Source: Thiomicrorhabdus lithotrophica
GTDB lineage: Bacteria > Pseudomonadota > Gammaproteobacteria > Thiomicrospirales > Thiomicrospiraceae
Length of the DNA: 64,000 nucleotides
Direction of reading: 5' to 3'
Assembly (NCBI RefSeq): GCF_029201445.1
Contig: NZ_CP102381.1
Location: 2,046,001-2,110,000, forward strand
In this document: one piece after another, positions 27,219 through 36,542 of the stretch
Position numbering within the stretch: position 1 is the stretch's first letter
Layout: the number at the start of each line of letters is the position of its first letter
Made by a program: the position numbers and the translations under genes
The notes under the pieces: generated by a model
What the model saw: only the letters and a program-made list of their open reading frames with translations
Databases searched by the model: none
Told to the model about the DNA's origin: nothing

Positions 27219-28571
27219 TTATTTGGCCATTTGCTGGGCTAAAGACATTGCCTTAACAAGACGTAACGCCTCATTCAGTTCATAGTCTTTATCGAGAAGT
27301 TTTTCTAACTCTTCTGCCGCTTTAGTTTTTTCATCTTTTTTATCTGAGGCTTGCTCTGCTTCTGCATCACCATTTTCAAGATGTCCTGCAAGGTCACTCT
27401 CTTTTACATTGGTAAGGTTTTCTTTCTCGACCTTTTGAACCTTAACCAATTCAATCTCTAAATCAGGCTTAATCCCTTCTGCCTGAATAGAACGTCCCGA
27501 CGGAGTATAGTAACGTGCAGTCGTTACCTTAATAGCCGCTCCATTATTAAGCTGTAATAGAGTTTGTACAGAGCCTTTACCAAAACTGGTTCTACCAGCA
27601 ATAATCGCTCTTTTTTGATCTTGTAAAGCACCAGCAACAATCTCTGATGCTGAAGCAGACCCTTCATTGATAAGCACAACAATCGGCTTACCCTTCATAA
27701 CATCGCCTTTTTCTGCCTCAAAACGCATTTTCGAATTTTTAATACGGCCTTCTGTATAAACAATTAGCCCTTCATTTAAAAAGGCATCCGAGACCTGTAC
27801 AGCAGCATTTAAAACACCACCTGGGTTATTACGTAAATCAAGCACAAGCCCCTCTAATGGCGCGCCATTTTCTTTTTCCAACTTAGTAATCGCCTTAACT
27901 AAATCAGGTCCCGTTCTCACTTGGAACTGACTAATTCGTGCATAACCAACATTGTCTTTTAATAAGCGCTGTTTTAAGCTTTTAACTTTAATAACCGCAC
28001 GTGTAATTTCAACTCTAATTGGCCCATCTTCACCTTTACGCACAATAGTCAAAGTTAGCTTTGTACCAGGCTTACCACGCATGATTTTTACCGCTTCACT
28101 GAGTGTTTTACCTTTTACAGGTTCTTTACCAAGTTTGATAATTAAATCGCCAGACTGAATTCCAGCTTCTTGTGCGGGTGTATCATCAATGGGTGAAATA
28201 ACTTTTACAAAACCATCTTCCATACCCACTTCCATACCTAAGCCACCAAACTCACCGCGGGTATGCTCTTCCATCTCTTTATAATCAGTTGGAGGCAGGT
28301 AAGCTGAGTGAGGGTCTAAGTTAGAAAGCATGCCACTAATAGCGCCCTCTAATAATTTCTTATCATCAATCTCATCCACATAATCGTGTGAGACTCTTTC
28401 AAAGACTTCAACAAAGGCTCGTAATTCTTGTAATGGTAATGAAACTTGTTCTGCTTGAGCTACTGAGCCAGCATCTTTATCTGCCCAAACGGTAGTCCCA
28501 ACAGCAATTAGCGCCCCTAAAACGGCTCCAGAGCCTATTAACATAATTTTTTTTAGTCCCGATGTGCTCAC
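27219..28571 (-). CDS. S41-family C-terminal processing peptidase (CtpA-like)
   Basis: Periplasmic or membrane-anchored protease. N-terminal hydrophobic segment (about 7-30), then a PDZ domain (GLGMEVGMEDGFVKVISP to GKPGTKLTLTI), and the catalytic core with the nucleophile Ser in NEGSASASEIVAGAL and the general-base Lys in GRTSFGKGSVQT. The C-terminal tail is charged and coiled. A GTG at 28571 with GGAGAG closely upstream is preferred to the ATG at 28583, which overlaps that ribosome-binding site. Length (about 450) matches the CtpA/CtpB group rather than long E. coli Prc. Divergent from the ArsR regulator. Confidence 0.9.
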   Translation of the reverse strand: MSTSGLKKIMLIGSGAVLGALIAVGTTVWADKDAGSVAQAEQVSLPLQELRAFVEVFERVSHDYVDEIDDKKLLEGAISGMLSNLDPHSAYLPPTDYKEMEEHTRGEFGGLGMEVGMEDGFVKVISPIDDTPAQEAGIQSGDLIIKLGKEPVKGKTLSEAVKIMRGKPGTKLTLTIVRKGEDGPIRVEITRAVIKVKSLKQRLLKDNVGYARISQFQVRTGPDLVKAITKLEKENGAPLEGLVLDLRNNPGGVLNAAVQVSDAFLNEGLIVYTEGRIKNSKMRFEAEKGDVMKGKPIVVLINEGSASASEIVAGALQDQKRAIIAGRTSFGKGSVQTLLQLNNGAAIKVTTARYYTPSGRSIQAEGIKPDLEIELVKVQKVEKENLTNVKESDLAGHLENGDAEAEQASDKKDEKTKAAEELEKLLDKDYELNEALRLVKAMSLAQQMAK

Positions 28572-28746
28572 GCAACTCTCCATGGATAACTTGTTTTTAG
28601 CTTTACAATCATAGTGTTAATAGATATGTAAAATATATTCCCAAAAATAATTAGTTCATTATAAATTAACTTTAGGTGACAGATTAGATGGATTTCATTA
28701 GAATTTAAAACTAAATCATAATATCGTTATACAGTGAAATCATAAA

Positions 28747-29064
28747 ATGACAATCCAAGAAAACTCAGTTTTTGAAATGAAAGAAGATAATATCAACAAA
28801 GCATCTAAAGCACTTAAAGCAATGGGGCACCCTCTTCGCCTGAAAATTTTATGTGTAATTGGTGAACGAGAGCTACCCGTTATGGATATCGTTAAGCAAG
28901 TGGGTACAACTCAAAGTAACATTTCACAACATATTGATATTCTAAGAGAAAAAGAAATCATCACGTCAAGACGCGAAGGTAGCAAGATTTTGTGTAAAGT
29001 TCGTGATCACAATATTTTGACATTGATGGGTGCGATGCAAGAAACTTTTTGCACCGTGGATTAA
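28747..29064 (+). CDS. ArsR-family repressor with persulfide-sensor cysteine spacing (SqrR/BigR-like)
   Basis: 105-residue winged helix protein: GHPLRLKILCVIGERELPV, recognition helix TTQSNISQHIDILREKEII and wing SRREGSKILCKV. It has cysteines at 36, 83 and 102. C36 lies in the helix position ILCxIGE and C102 near the C terminus, 66 residues apart, exactly the spacing of the reactive pair in SqrR (C41/C107) and BigR (C42/C108), which sense sulfane sulfur. Metal-binding ELCVCDL of ArsR/SmtB is absent. An AT-rich 160-base region separates it from the divergent protease gene. Confidence 0.85.
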   Translation: MTIQENSVFEMKEDNINKASKALKAMGHPLRLKILCVIGERELPVMDIVKQVGTTQSNISQHIDILREKEIITSRREGSKILCKVRDHNILTLMGAMQETFCTVD

Positions 29065-29082
29065 ACCTTGTTAACAGAGAAC

Positions 29083-29913
29083 TTAACCATACATAGACTC
29101 AGACATTGGTAACTGCATACGTAGATTAAACTGCTGTCTTTCTTGGTTAATATTTATACTAGACGGATTTTCTTCTTCAGAGGAAATCGTCGCTAAAGAA
29201 CTTAATTCCTTATCAGATAAAGATTGCTCATCACTAGAATCTTTATCGGCCTCTTCCATTAAAGCATTTTCCTCTTCAAGCGCTTGCATAGAAATTTCCA
29301 TCCTTGCTTGCGCCATCATTCTCACAGCCGCCTGTGCTACTTTTTGATCTTGAGCAGAAGGTTCTGCAGGTGCTAATGCCGCTCTATGAATCACCATAGC
29401 CTTCTGAAGTGTTGCCTCTGGGTCTCCTGCAATAGCAGAGGTATCAATACTCACCTCTCCGCCAATCGCATAGCGCTTTCCATCAGGCCCAGTTTGATAA
29501 GTTAAACTCATTCCTCCTCGTGCATAGCCACCAGCAGCGGCCAAATGTGCCATTTCATGAGTTCTAACTTCGGTATCTCTAGCTTTAAGCTGAGTAATAA
29601 CTTGCTCTACTTGCTGCTCTTGTTTAGCGACATCAGAGGTGAGGTTATTTTGCTCGCTTAAAGAAGAACCATCCTTACTTTCACCATTTACTAGTGTCTG
29701 ATTAATCGCTGATTCATTTTGTTTACTTACAATGGCATTTGAATATTGAACAGGTCTTGAGGATTGACTTTGAAGAGAGCTAGGTTTATCAATTACGTTC
29801 GACTGAATGAATTTTGCAGGCTCAGAATTAAGAGGAGACACACCTGTACCTATTCCACTAATGCCAGAATAAGACATGCCTACCGAATACAACCCTTGAA
29901 TACCACTATTCAT
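29083..29913 (-). CDS. SprA-related putative metalloprotease-like protein
   Basis: 276 residues. The central conserved domain has a HEMAH zinc-protease-like motif in RTHEMAHLAAAGGYARGG, followed by YQTGPDGKRYAIGGEVSID and a helical HRAALAPAEPSAQDQKVAQAA segment, which together define the SprA-related / CJM1_0395-type family. N- and C-terminal parts are low-complexity Ser/Gln/Glu-rich. No signal peptide is obvious. Function in the family is poorly known and protease activity is unproven. Convergent with the ArsR gene, 18 bases apart. Confidence 0.78.
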   Translation of the reverse strand: MNSGIQGLYSVGMSYSGISGIGTGVSPLNSEPAKFIQSNVIDKPSSLQSQSSRPVQYSNAIVSKQNESAINQTLVNGESKDGSSLSEQNNLTSDVAKQEQQVEQVITQLKARDTEVRTHEMAHLAAAGGYARGGMSLTYQTGPDGKRYAIGGEVSIDTSAIAGDPEATLQKAMVIHRAALAPAEPSAQDQKVAQAAVRMMAQARMEISMQALEEENALMEEADKDSSDEQSLSDKELSSLATISSEEENPSSININQERQQFNLRMQLPMSESMYG

Positions 29914-30395
29914 GCTTTATCAACACCCACTTAATAAAACCAATAATTAATTATAGCAAATAAACCATTAATTTCAATAGGTTAGTTTATTACTAATACA
30001 AACTATATTTTACTACATTAACAAATAGTCATTTTTATTACACACCAGTCTGAATTGTTAGACTAAAAAATTTGCTGCTGAATTAATATCCTTTTATTGC
30101 CGTGGTCGCTCTGAACGCAATATGACGAAATTAAATGTATACAAACGAACGGCAAAGATATGATGTAACTCATTTACGTATAGCAAGCGCGACGCAAATA
30201 TTTACTTAATTAGCCATACCCTAGAACTATAGACTGATTTCTACCTTGGTGAACACTAATACATCCAATAAAAACTTAAACTAAGGATACCCATACTTCC
30301 GTTTTCAAACCGAGACAATTGATCCCGATTATCTACTGATAAGACATTAAGACAGATTAAAACTCTATTACTGCATGACAATATTTGATAATAGG
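29914..30395. other. 482-base AT-rich interval without a recognised gene
   Basis: No convincing reading frame. It presumably carries the promoter of the SprA-like gene on the minus strand. A small inverted repeat AGTCT...AGACT lies near 30050-30066. I see no known RNA or mobile element. Confidence 0.5.
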
Positions 30396-30472
30396 TGGTG
30401 GGCCCTCACGGACTTGAACCGTGGACCTATCGATTATGAGTCGAGTGCTCTAACCAGCTGAGCTAAGGGCCC
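30396..30472 (-). tRNA. tRNA-Ile (CAU anticodon, lysidine-type tRNA-Ile2)
   Basis: 77 bases folding as a standard cloverleaf: acceptor GGGCCCT with AGGGCCC, D stem GCTC/GAGC, anticodon loop CTCATAA, T arm CACGG-TTCAAGT-CCGTG and an encoded CCA end. The CAU anticodon fits elongator Met, initiator Met or Ile2. The sequence is closest to E. coli Ile2 (CCTTAGCTCAG start, GACTCATAATCG anticodon region, T-A closing pair of the acceptor), so the C is expected to be modified to lysidine by TilS. The outermost anticodon-stem pair (C27-U43) is mismatched. Confidence 0.82.
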
Positions 30473-30486
30473 CAAATTGGGATTCT

Positions 30487-30510
30487 TAAGTTACCAGGCC
30501 TGGTAACTTA
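30487..30510. repeat. Extended 24-bp perfect palindrome containing ACCAGGCCTGGT
   Basis: The exact core (30493-30504) is flanked by TAAGTT and AACTTA, giving 24 bases of perfect symmetry, the longest in the window. It lies between the tRNA promoter and the tRNA 5' end, so it would be in the tRNA leader transcript as a 10-bp stem with a GGCC loop. Confidence 0.92.
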
Positions 30511-30519
30511 GGTGGCGCT

Positions 30520-30548
30520 ATTATAACGAGTGATATTCGCTTTGTGAA
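30520..30548 (-). promoter_or_regulatory. Sigma-70 promoter for tRNA-Ile
   Basis: Reading the minus strand, TTCACA (-35, 30543-30548), a 17-base spacer and a consensus TATAAT (-10, 30520-30525), 48 bases before the tRNA. Confidence 0.75.
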
Positions 30549-30653
30549 TGGTTTGGTTTAATATTTATTTGTTTTGTATCAATTTACTTATTATCTAAAA
30601 TTATTCATCTAATAAATAGACATTTAAAGTACTTGTATTTATTATCGAAAACA

Positions 30654-30690
30654 AAAAAGGCCGTGTTTTCTAATAAAACACGGCCTTTTT
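30654..30690 (-). terminator. Terminator of rpoD
   Basis: A 16-bp stem (AAAAAGGCCGTGTTTT with AAAACACGGCCTTTTT) around CTAAT, with A and T tracts on both sides, so it could act in both directions. It lies between rpoD and the tRNA promoter. Confidence 0.9.
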
Positions 30691-30725
30691 ATTTGATTTA
30701 AATTTTACTTAATTAAAAGTGTTAA

Positions 30726-32510
30726 TTAATCAAGAAAGCTTTTTAAGCGCTCAGCACGGCTTGGATGACGAAGCTTACGTAAAGCTTTCGCTTCAATTTG
30801 ACGAATACGCTCACGTGTTACATCAAACTGTTTACCTACCTCTTCAAGCGTGTGGTCAGTATTCATGCTTAAACCAAAACGCATACGTAGTACTTTTGCT
30901 TCACGTGGCGTAAGCGTGCTTAGCATTTCACGTACTGTTTCGCTCATACCTTCTGAATCGGCCGCATCTTGTGGAGACAAGATGTTTGAATCTTCAATAA
31001 AGTCACCTAAAGATGAATCTTCATCATCACCAATTGGTGTTTCCATAGAAATCGGTTCTTTAGCGATCTTCATAACCTTACGGATTTTATCCTCAGGCAT
31101 TTCCATCTCTTCAGCAAGCTCTTCAGGCGTAGGCTCACGCCCCATCTTTTGCAGAAGCTGACGTTGAATACGGTTAAGCTTGTTAATCGTTTCAATCATG
31201 TGTACTGGAATACGAATAGTACGTGCCTGGTCGGCGATTGAACGAGTAATAGCCTGACGAATCCACCAAGTAGCATAAGTAGAGAACTTGTAACCACGAC
31301 GGTATTCAAACTTATCTACGGCCTTCATTAAACCAATGTTACCTTCTTGAATCAAGTCTAGGAACTGTAAACCGCGGTTAGTGTATTTTTTAGCGATAGA
31401 GATTACCAAACGTAGGTTAGCTTCAATCATTTCACGTTTAGCAATACGTGCTTTGTTCTCAGCCTTGCTTAATTTTTTATAAACGGTTTTATAAAGAGAA
31501 ATCGGCATTTTTTCCGATTTCTGAATCATCGCTAAACGCTTCTGTGCTCGATTTACATCTGATCTAACCAACTCTAGTGCTTCGGCTTGCTTAGGTGCAG
31601 CCGCTACCAAACGATCCATCAAATCCGCATCAGTTTCTGAACCAATAAAAGTTTCTAAGAACAATGGACGTGGAACTTTAACCTTACGAAGCACTAAGTC
31701 AACAATGACTTTTTCTTGTTCACGGATTGCTTTGATTTTATCTTTAATAGTACGGATAACACGATTAGAAAAAACGGGCGTAATCTTTACACCACGTAGG
31801 TGCTCAACCACAGCTTGACGTTTCTTAATCGATTTTGCATCTTCTGAACCCTCTTTTGCTTCAGAATCTAATGCTGCTTTATTTAACTTCTGCAGTGTCT
31901 TTAAGAATTTTTCTAGCTGTTCTTGGTTGATTCCATCTTCTTTTGGTTCATTATTGTCACTATCTGGAGACAATTCCTCTACTGGAATATCAATCAAATC
32001 TTCAGGACGAATAAAACCTTGAACAACATCCGCGATTTTACCTTCACCCGCTTCCATTTTTTCGAAGGTATGAAGGATTGACACAGCAAAGTTTGGATAA
32101 GTCGCTAAAGCATCCAACATATCGCGGATACCCCACTCAATACGCTTAGCAATATCGATCTCACCATGACGAGTCAATAGCTCAACAGAACCCATTTCAC
32201 GCATATACATACGAACAGGATCCGTTGTACGTCCAAATTCTCCATCCACTTCTGCCAGTGCAGTTAATGCAGCTTCAGCGGCGGCATCATCAAACGCACC
32301 ACCCTCTTGAGTCAGAAGCTCATCTTCATCTGGCGGAGATTCAAACAGTTTGATACCAAAGTCTTTAAGAATAGTTAATACTTGACCTAACTGATCTTCT
32401 TCAATGTCATCGGGCAAAACATCATTTACATCGGCAAACGTAAGGTAACCTAACTCTTTCGCTCGCTCAATCAAATCAATTAGCTGTTGCTTTCTTTCGA
32501 CTTTTGTCAT
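30726..32510 (-). CDS. rpoD: Primary sigma factor RpoD (sigma-70)
   Basis: 594 residues with region 1.1 (1-80), an acidic stretch, the non-conserved region (about 130-370), region 2 ([37 protein letters not shown]), region 3 and region 4 (the helix-turn-helix [19 protein letters not shown] and the end [13 protein letters not shown]). The ATG at 32510 has GAGG seven bases upstream; an upstream TTG at 32522 overlaps that ribosome-binding site and is rejected. Last gene of the macromolecular synthesis cluster. Confidence 0.98.
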   Translation of the reverse strand: MTKVERKQQLIDLIERAKELGYLTFADVNDVLPDDIEEDQLGQVLTILKDFGIKLFESPPDEDELLTQEGGAFDDAAAEAALTALAEVDGEFGRTTDPVRMYMREMGSVELLTRHGEIDIAKRIEWGIRDMLDALATYPNFAVSILHTFEKMEAGEGKIADVVQGFIRPEDLIDIPVEELSPDSDNNEPKEDGINQEQLEKFLKTLQKLNKAALDSEAKEGSEDAKSIKKRQAVVEHLRGVKITPVFSNRVIRTIKDKIKAIREQEKVIVDLVLRKVKVPRPLFLETFIGSETDADLMDRLVAAAPKQAEALELVRSDVNRAQKRLAMIQKSEKMPISLYKTVYKKLSKAENKARIAKREMIEANLRLVISIAKKYTNRGLQFLDLIQEGNIGLMKAVDKFEYRRGYKFSTYATWWIRQAITRSIADQARTIRIPVHMIETINKLNRIQRQLLQKMGREPTPEELAEEMEMPEDKIRKVMKIAKEPISMETPIGDDEDSSLGDFIEDSNILSPQDAADSEGMSETVREMLSTLTPREAKVLRMRFGLSMNTDHTLEEVGKQFDVTRERIRQIEAKALRKLRHPSRAERLKSFLD

Positions 32511-32678
32511 GTTTTGCCTCAAATAAAGTTTCTATAATTCATTTTTTTCTAAAAATCTATCAGTACATATCAAGTACAGACAGAAAAAACAGAACACGCG
32601 ATTATACTAAAATTCTGCTTAAAATGGGTAATATTATTCTTTTAAAATTAGTCAGTTAGCTTTTAGCTGTTAAGCCAG

Positions 32679-34463
32679 TCATTGCTTACTCTTTACCAAA
32701 GTTTGCAACCTCAGCATTTCATCGGCATTCCAACCTGATTGACCAAGCTTCCTTTCATCCATGGTAGCCGCAATCGCCATAATACAAACCTCAAACTCCG
32801 CTTGAATAAATGCCTCATCATCTGGTATATCGGATTGTTGAACCAAGCCCAACTCTGCTTGATAACCTGCATTGACAACCACATCAATCGCTACCTGCGT
32901 ATCAAAGTTATTAGCCTGCAACGTTTTAATAAAGCCACCTAATACTACATAGTCACGCTGTTTGGATTTTACAAGGTCTTGTACAAACTCTTTTGCAAAC
33001 ACCTCACTCCAAACAGGGCGCTTTAATAATAAACGCAACATCTTTAAAGGCATTGTGACAATTTTACTCGTCACTTCTTCTTGGTTTTTAGACTGACCAG
33101 GCCTGGTGTTATCTTTCTTAAACTGAGCAAAACCAGACTTAACATTCATCTGTTTTTCAACACGCCAAGTTGGTAAATCCACCAAATTGGCAACCCCTTC
33201 AGCCAGCAAAAACTGATAGAGACCATGCGCTGATTGAACATAAGGCTCAGCTAAAGAGACAAACTGCTGGCGACCTTCAATACTATTCACAGGAAAAGAG
33301 AGCTTTCCTTGTAAGCCCTGCATTAAGAACTCGGACAAAGATAGTGCATTAGACGCCCTATTATTAAAACCGTCCATTCCATCTTTTCGCACCATTGAAT
33401 CTGGATCTTCACCTTCTGGCAAAAACAGAAACTTAACAGAACGCTCTTTTTCCATCATTGGCAGAACAAGCTCTAGCGCCTTCCAGGCTGCTTTGAGGCC
33501 TGCTGAGTCACCATCAAAACAAAAAACCACTTCATTTACTTGTCTAAACAGTAGTTCTAAATGCTCAACTGTCGTCGCTGTTCCCAAGGTAGCAACAGCA
33601 TTTCGTATGCCAAATTGCGCGAGCGCAACAACATCCATATAACCCTCAACCACCAAAATATTATTATATTTTTGGCGAGACTGTCGCATCTCGTATAAGC
33701 CATACAAGGTGTAGCTTTTATGAAAGATTGGGGTTTCAGGTGAGTTGAGGTATTTAGGCTGGTCATCACCTAAAACACGACCACCAAATGCAACGACACG
33801 ACCCCGACCATCTCTAATTGGAAACATTATGCGATGACGGAAACGGTCATATTTCTTGCCATCTTCTTTTTCAACCAGCATTCCAACTTCAACTAATTGC
33901 TGCTGCAATTTTTGATCAGCTGATAATCCCTTAACAAGACTATCCCAACCTGGAGGCGCAAATCCTATAACAAATTCTTTGGCTACATCAGCACTTAAAC
34001 CACGTTGCTTTAAATACGATTTAGCTTCTGCTGACTGAGAATGATCGCGCAACTGGTGACGATAGAACTTTGCAACAAGATGCATAACATCATACAAATC
34101 ACGTTGCTGCTGTTGCTTAACCTGTTGGGCTTTTTGTTGCGCTGGCGTTCGCTGCTCTCGAGGAACGACCATTCCGTATTGAGAGGCAAGTGCTTCAACC
34201 GCTTCTACAAATGATAAGCCGTCGTATTCCATAAGGAATTTAAGAGCATCACCACTCGCTCCACAGCCAAAACAGTGATAAAACTGTTTGGTTGAACTAA
34301 CATTAAACGAAGGACTTTTTTCATCATGAAACGGGCAACAGGCCTTATAGGAAGAGCCTGCTTTTTTAAGTGGTACACGTTGATTTATGACCTGCACAAC
34401 GTCGGCTCGAGCCAATAATGTCTCGATAAACGAACGTGGAATGCTCCCACTTTGTTCAGCCAT
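32679..34463 (-). CDS. dnaG: DNA primase DnaG
   Basis: Makes RNA primers for replication. N-terminal CHC2-type zinc motif (CPFHDEKSPSFNV, YHCFGCGASGD), TOPRIM catalytic domain with EGYMDVVAL and the acidic CFDGDSAG motif, and a C-terminal DnaB-binding helical domain. The ATG at 34463 has AAGG eight bases upstream and is preferred to the GTG at 34469. An exact copy of the iterated palindrome falls in the linker between TOPRIM and helicase-binding domains, where it encodes TRPGQS, a place tolerant of insertion. Confidence 0.97.
   Translation of the reverse strand: MAEQSGSIPRSFIETLLARADVVQVINQRVPLKKAGSSYKACCPFHDEKSPSFNVSSTKQFYHCFGCGASGDALKFLMEYDGLSFVEAVEALASQYGMVVPREQRTPAQQKAQQVKQQQQRDLYDVMHLVAKFYRHQLRDHSQSAEAKSYLKQRGLSADVAKEFVIGFAPPGWDSLVKGLSADQKLQQQLVEVGMLVEKEDGKKYDRFRHRIMFPIRDGRGRVVAFGGRVLGDDQPKYLNSPETPIFHKSYTLYGLYEMRQSRQKYNNILVVEGYMDVVALAQFGIRNAVATLGTATTVEHLELLFRQVNEVVFCFDGDSAGLKAAWKALELVLPMMEKERSVKFLFLPEGEDPDSMVRKDGMDGFNNRASNALSLSEFLMQGLQGKLSFPVNSIEGRQQFVSLAEPYVQSAHGLYQFLLAEGVANLVDLPTWRVEKQMNVKSGFAQFKKDNTRPGQSKNQEEVTSKIVTMPLKMLRLLLKRPVWSEVFAKEFVQDLVKSKQRDYVVLGGFIKTLQANNFDTQVAIDVVVNAGYQAELGLVQQSDIPDDEAFIQAEFEVCIMAIAATMDERKLGQSGWNADEMLRLQTLVKSKQ
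33096..33107. repeat. Iterated palindrome ACCAGGCCTGGT, inside dnaG
   Basis: Exact copy in the interdomain linker of primase, read as TRPGQ on the minus strand. Confidence 0.88.
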
Positions 34464-34506
34464 ATTCACACCTTATCCACAGAAAAATACACAGACCCTA
34501 AAACCA

Positions 34507-34541
34507 AAAAAACCCGCTAGCAAAATACTAGCGGGTTTTTT
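34507..34541 (-). terminator. Terminator between yqeY and dnaG
   Basis: A stem of about 12-14 bp (AAAACCCGCTAG with CTAGCGGGTTTT, loop CAAAATA) with a T run on the minus strand. Its place just before dnaG matches the internal terminator T1 of the E. coli rpsU-dnaG-rpoD operon, which limits primase expression. Confidence 0.88.
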
Positions 34542-34589
34542 CTAGAAGTGTCAGCTCAATGAAATTAAACTAAATCAGTAAAACGAATT

Positions 34590-35039
34590 TTAGCCTAACT
34601 TCGCTTTAATTAACTTACTGACTTGTCCCATATCTGCACGACCTTGCATCTCTGGTTTTAACAAGCCCATAACTTTACCCATGTCTTGCATGGAGCTGGC
34701 ACCTGTTTTTGTCATAGCATCATCAATTAACGCGTTAATTTCATCTTCTGTTAAAGCTTGTGGCATGAAATCCTGAATGACTGACATCTCATAGGCTTCT
34801 TGCTCAGCTAAGTCCGGACGATCTGCATCCGTAAATTGCTGATGAGAATCACGACGCTGTTTCATAGCTTTATCTAAAATAGCTAAAACACCAGCATCAT
34901 CTACTGTGATTTGATTATCAATCTCAACCTGTTTAATCGCCGCTAAAAGAGAACGTACTACTTGTAGACGCTCTTTATCTTTTGCTTTCATACAGGCTTT
35001 CATTTCAGCCGTTAGTTGTTCTTTCATTGTTGCTGACAC
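34590..35039 (-). CDS. GatB/YqeY domain protein
   Basis: 149-residue protein with the YqeY fold shared with the tail of the GatB amidotransferase subunit (KEQLTAEMKACMKAKDKERLQVVRSLLAAIK, IQDFMPQALTEDEI, MGKVMGLLKPEMQGRADMG, quoted in parts). Free-standing members may bind tRNA but have no proven role. The first start is a GTG at 35039 with AGGCGA upstream; the ATG at 35027 lacks one. Fifteen bases behind rpsU, an insertion into the classical rpsU-dnaG order that is common in other gammaproteobacteria. Confidence 0.9.
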   Translation of the reverse strand: MSATMKEQLTAEMKACMKAKDKERLQVVRSLLAAIKQVEIDNQITVDDAGVLAILDKAMKQRRDSHQQFTDADRPDLAEQEAYEMSVIQDFMPQALTEDEINALIDDAMTKTGASSMQDMGKVMGLLKPEMQGRADMGQVSKLIKAKLG

Positions 35040-35054
35040 TAACTATCGCCTAAC

Positions 35055-35270
35055 TTAGTACATACGTGTTGTACGACGGTTTTCACGAGATAAACGTTTT
35101 GCTAAACGCTTAACTGCTGCAGCCTTCATACGTTTTTTAGCCCAAGTTGGCTTCTCATAATACTCACGTTTACGAGTTTCAGTTAACACACCTGCTTTTT
35201 CGCAAGCACGTTTAAAACGACGTAAAGCTACGTCAAATGGTTCAGTATCTCTGATTTTTACGCTTGGCAT
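35055..35270 (-). CDS. rpsU: 30S ribosomal protein S21
   Basis: 71 residues, strongly basic, with the S21 signature [16 protein letters not shown] and a C-terminal [10 protein letters not shown]. First gene of the rpsU-yqeY-dnaG-rpoD cluster. Divergent from tsaD as in E. coli. Confidence 0.97.
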   Translation of the reverse strand: MPSVKIRDTEPFDVALRRFKRACEKAGVLTETRKREYYEKPTWAKKRMKAAAVKRLAKRLSRENRRTTRMY

Positions 35271-35447
35271 AATTTCGACCTATTAAAAATTTAATATTCA
35301 TTGCATCTTCCTCACGCAAGAAATGAGAAATAGCAGAAAGGGGAAGATTATAAATTTCCTACCGCTTTTTTGCAAACCTTTTTCAGATAAATTTTAAGAT
35401 TATTGTTAAAATTCAGCTACTTTGATTCAAACAGTAGAGTTTTAAAA

Positions 35448-36473
35448 ATGTTGGTACTAGGAATAGAGAGTTCTTGTGATGAAACAGGTGTGGCCATTTA
35501 CGACACAAACAAAGGGTTAATCGCACATACCCTCTATACTCAAATAGAGCTGCACGCTCAGTATGGTGGTGTGGTTCCTGAGCTAGCCTCACGCGACCAT
35601 ATCCGAAAACTTACCCCTCTTATTCTACAGACACTAAAAGAGTCTAATATTGACCGTAAAGAGTTAAATGGCATTGCCTACACCGCTGGGCCTGGTTTAA
35701 TTGGCGCCCTTTTAGCAGGTTCATCTGTAGCACGTAGTTTGGCGTATGCCTTAAACATCCCTGCCATTGGTGTACACCACATGGAAGGCCATTTACTTGC
35801 CCCGATGCTTGAAGAAATTAAACCCGAATTTCCATTTATCTGCTTACTTGTCTCTGGTGGTCACAGTATGTTGATAAGAGTGGATGGCATTGGACAATAC
35901 AAGCTACTAGGTGAAACTTTAGATGACGCTGCAGGTGAAGCATTTGATAAAACCGCTAAACTTTTAGAGTTAGGCTACCCTGGCGGACCTAATGTTTCCA
36001 ACCTAGCTTTAAAAGGCAATACTGAACGCTATAAATTTCCACGTCCGATGGTTGACCGACCAGGCTTAGACATGAGCTTTAGTGGTTTAAAAACCTATAC
36101 ATTAAACACCTGGCAAGCCGCTGTTAAAGATAATGATGCTACCGAACAAACCAAAGCGGATATTTGCCGGGCATTTGAATTAGCCGTTGCTGATACTTTA
36201 GCCATTAAATCAAAACGTGCTTTAGAACAAGAAAACCTAAACCGTTTAGTCGTTTCAGGTGGTGTGAGTGCTAACCGAGAGATTCGCAGTAAACTCGATG
36301 CCTTAATGAAAAAACGTAACGGCGAAGTGTTTTATCCTAGGCTAGAGTTTTGTACCGATAATGGCGCCATGATTGCCTATGCAGGCGCTCAACGCTTAGC
36401 CGCAGGACAAAGTAATGATTTAAACTTTGCTGCAACCCCTCGTTGGAATTTAGAGGACCTTGCTAAGATTTAA
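35448..36473 (+). CDS. tsaD: tRNA N6-adenosine threonylcarbamoyltransferase TsaD
   Basis: Transfers the threonylcarbamoyl group to A37 of ANN-decoding tRNAs together with TsaB and TsaE. ASKHA fold with [11 protein letters not shown] at the N terminus, the metal-binding HMEGHLLAP (HxxxH), LVSGGHSML and the [10 protein letters not shown] end motif. Translation start at the ATG 35448, since the N-terminal [12 protein letters not shown] is the family start; an upstream frame extension of 15 residues is not conserved. 341 residues, normal length. A symmetric repeat follows the stop codon. Confidence 0.96.
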   Translation: MLVLGIESSCDETGVAIYDTNKGLIAHTLYTQIELHAQYGGVVPELASRDHIRKLTPLILQTLKESNIDRKELNGIAYTAGPGLIGALLAGSSVARSLAYALNIPAIGVHHMEGHLLAPMLEEIKPEFPFICLLVSGGHSMLIRVDGIGQYKLLGETLDDAAGEAFDKTAKLLELGYPGGPNVSNLALKGNTERYKFPRPMVDRPGLDMSFSGLKTYTLNTWQAAVKDNDATEQTKADICRAFELAVADTLAIKSKRALEQENLNRLVVSGGVSANREIRSKLDALMKKRNGEVFYPRLEFCTDNGAMIAYAGAQRLAAGQSNDLNFAATPRWNLEDLAKI

Positions 36474-36509
36474 GCTGAAATATTAGTTAAATTAAATCTA
36501 GTTAAATTG

Positions 36510-36529
36510 AGCTACCAGGCCTGGTAGCT
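36510..36529. repeat. Extended 20-bp palindrome containing ACCAGGCCTGGT
   Basis: The exact core (36514-36525) is flanked by AGCT on both sides, giving 20 bases of symmetry between the convergent ends of tsaD and plsY. It could fold as an 8-bp stem and serve as a terminator, though no T tract follows. Confidence 0.92.
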
Positions 36530-36542
36530 TGATATTTACAAG

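Noticed and set aside
30396-30472. tRNA with CAU anticodon as elongator or initiator tRNA-Met
   Set aside because: Acceptor and anticodon stem sequences are closer to tRNA-Ile2 and lack initiator features such as three G-C pairs in the anticodon stem; kept as Ile2 with some doubt.
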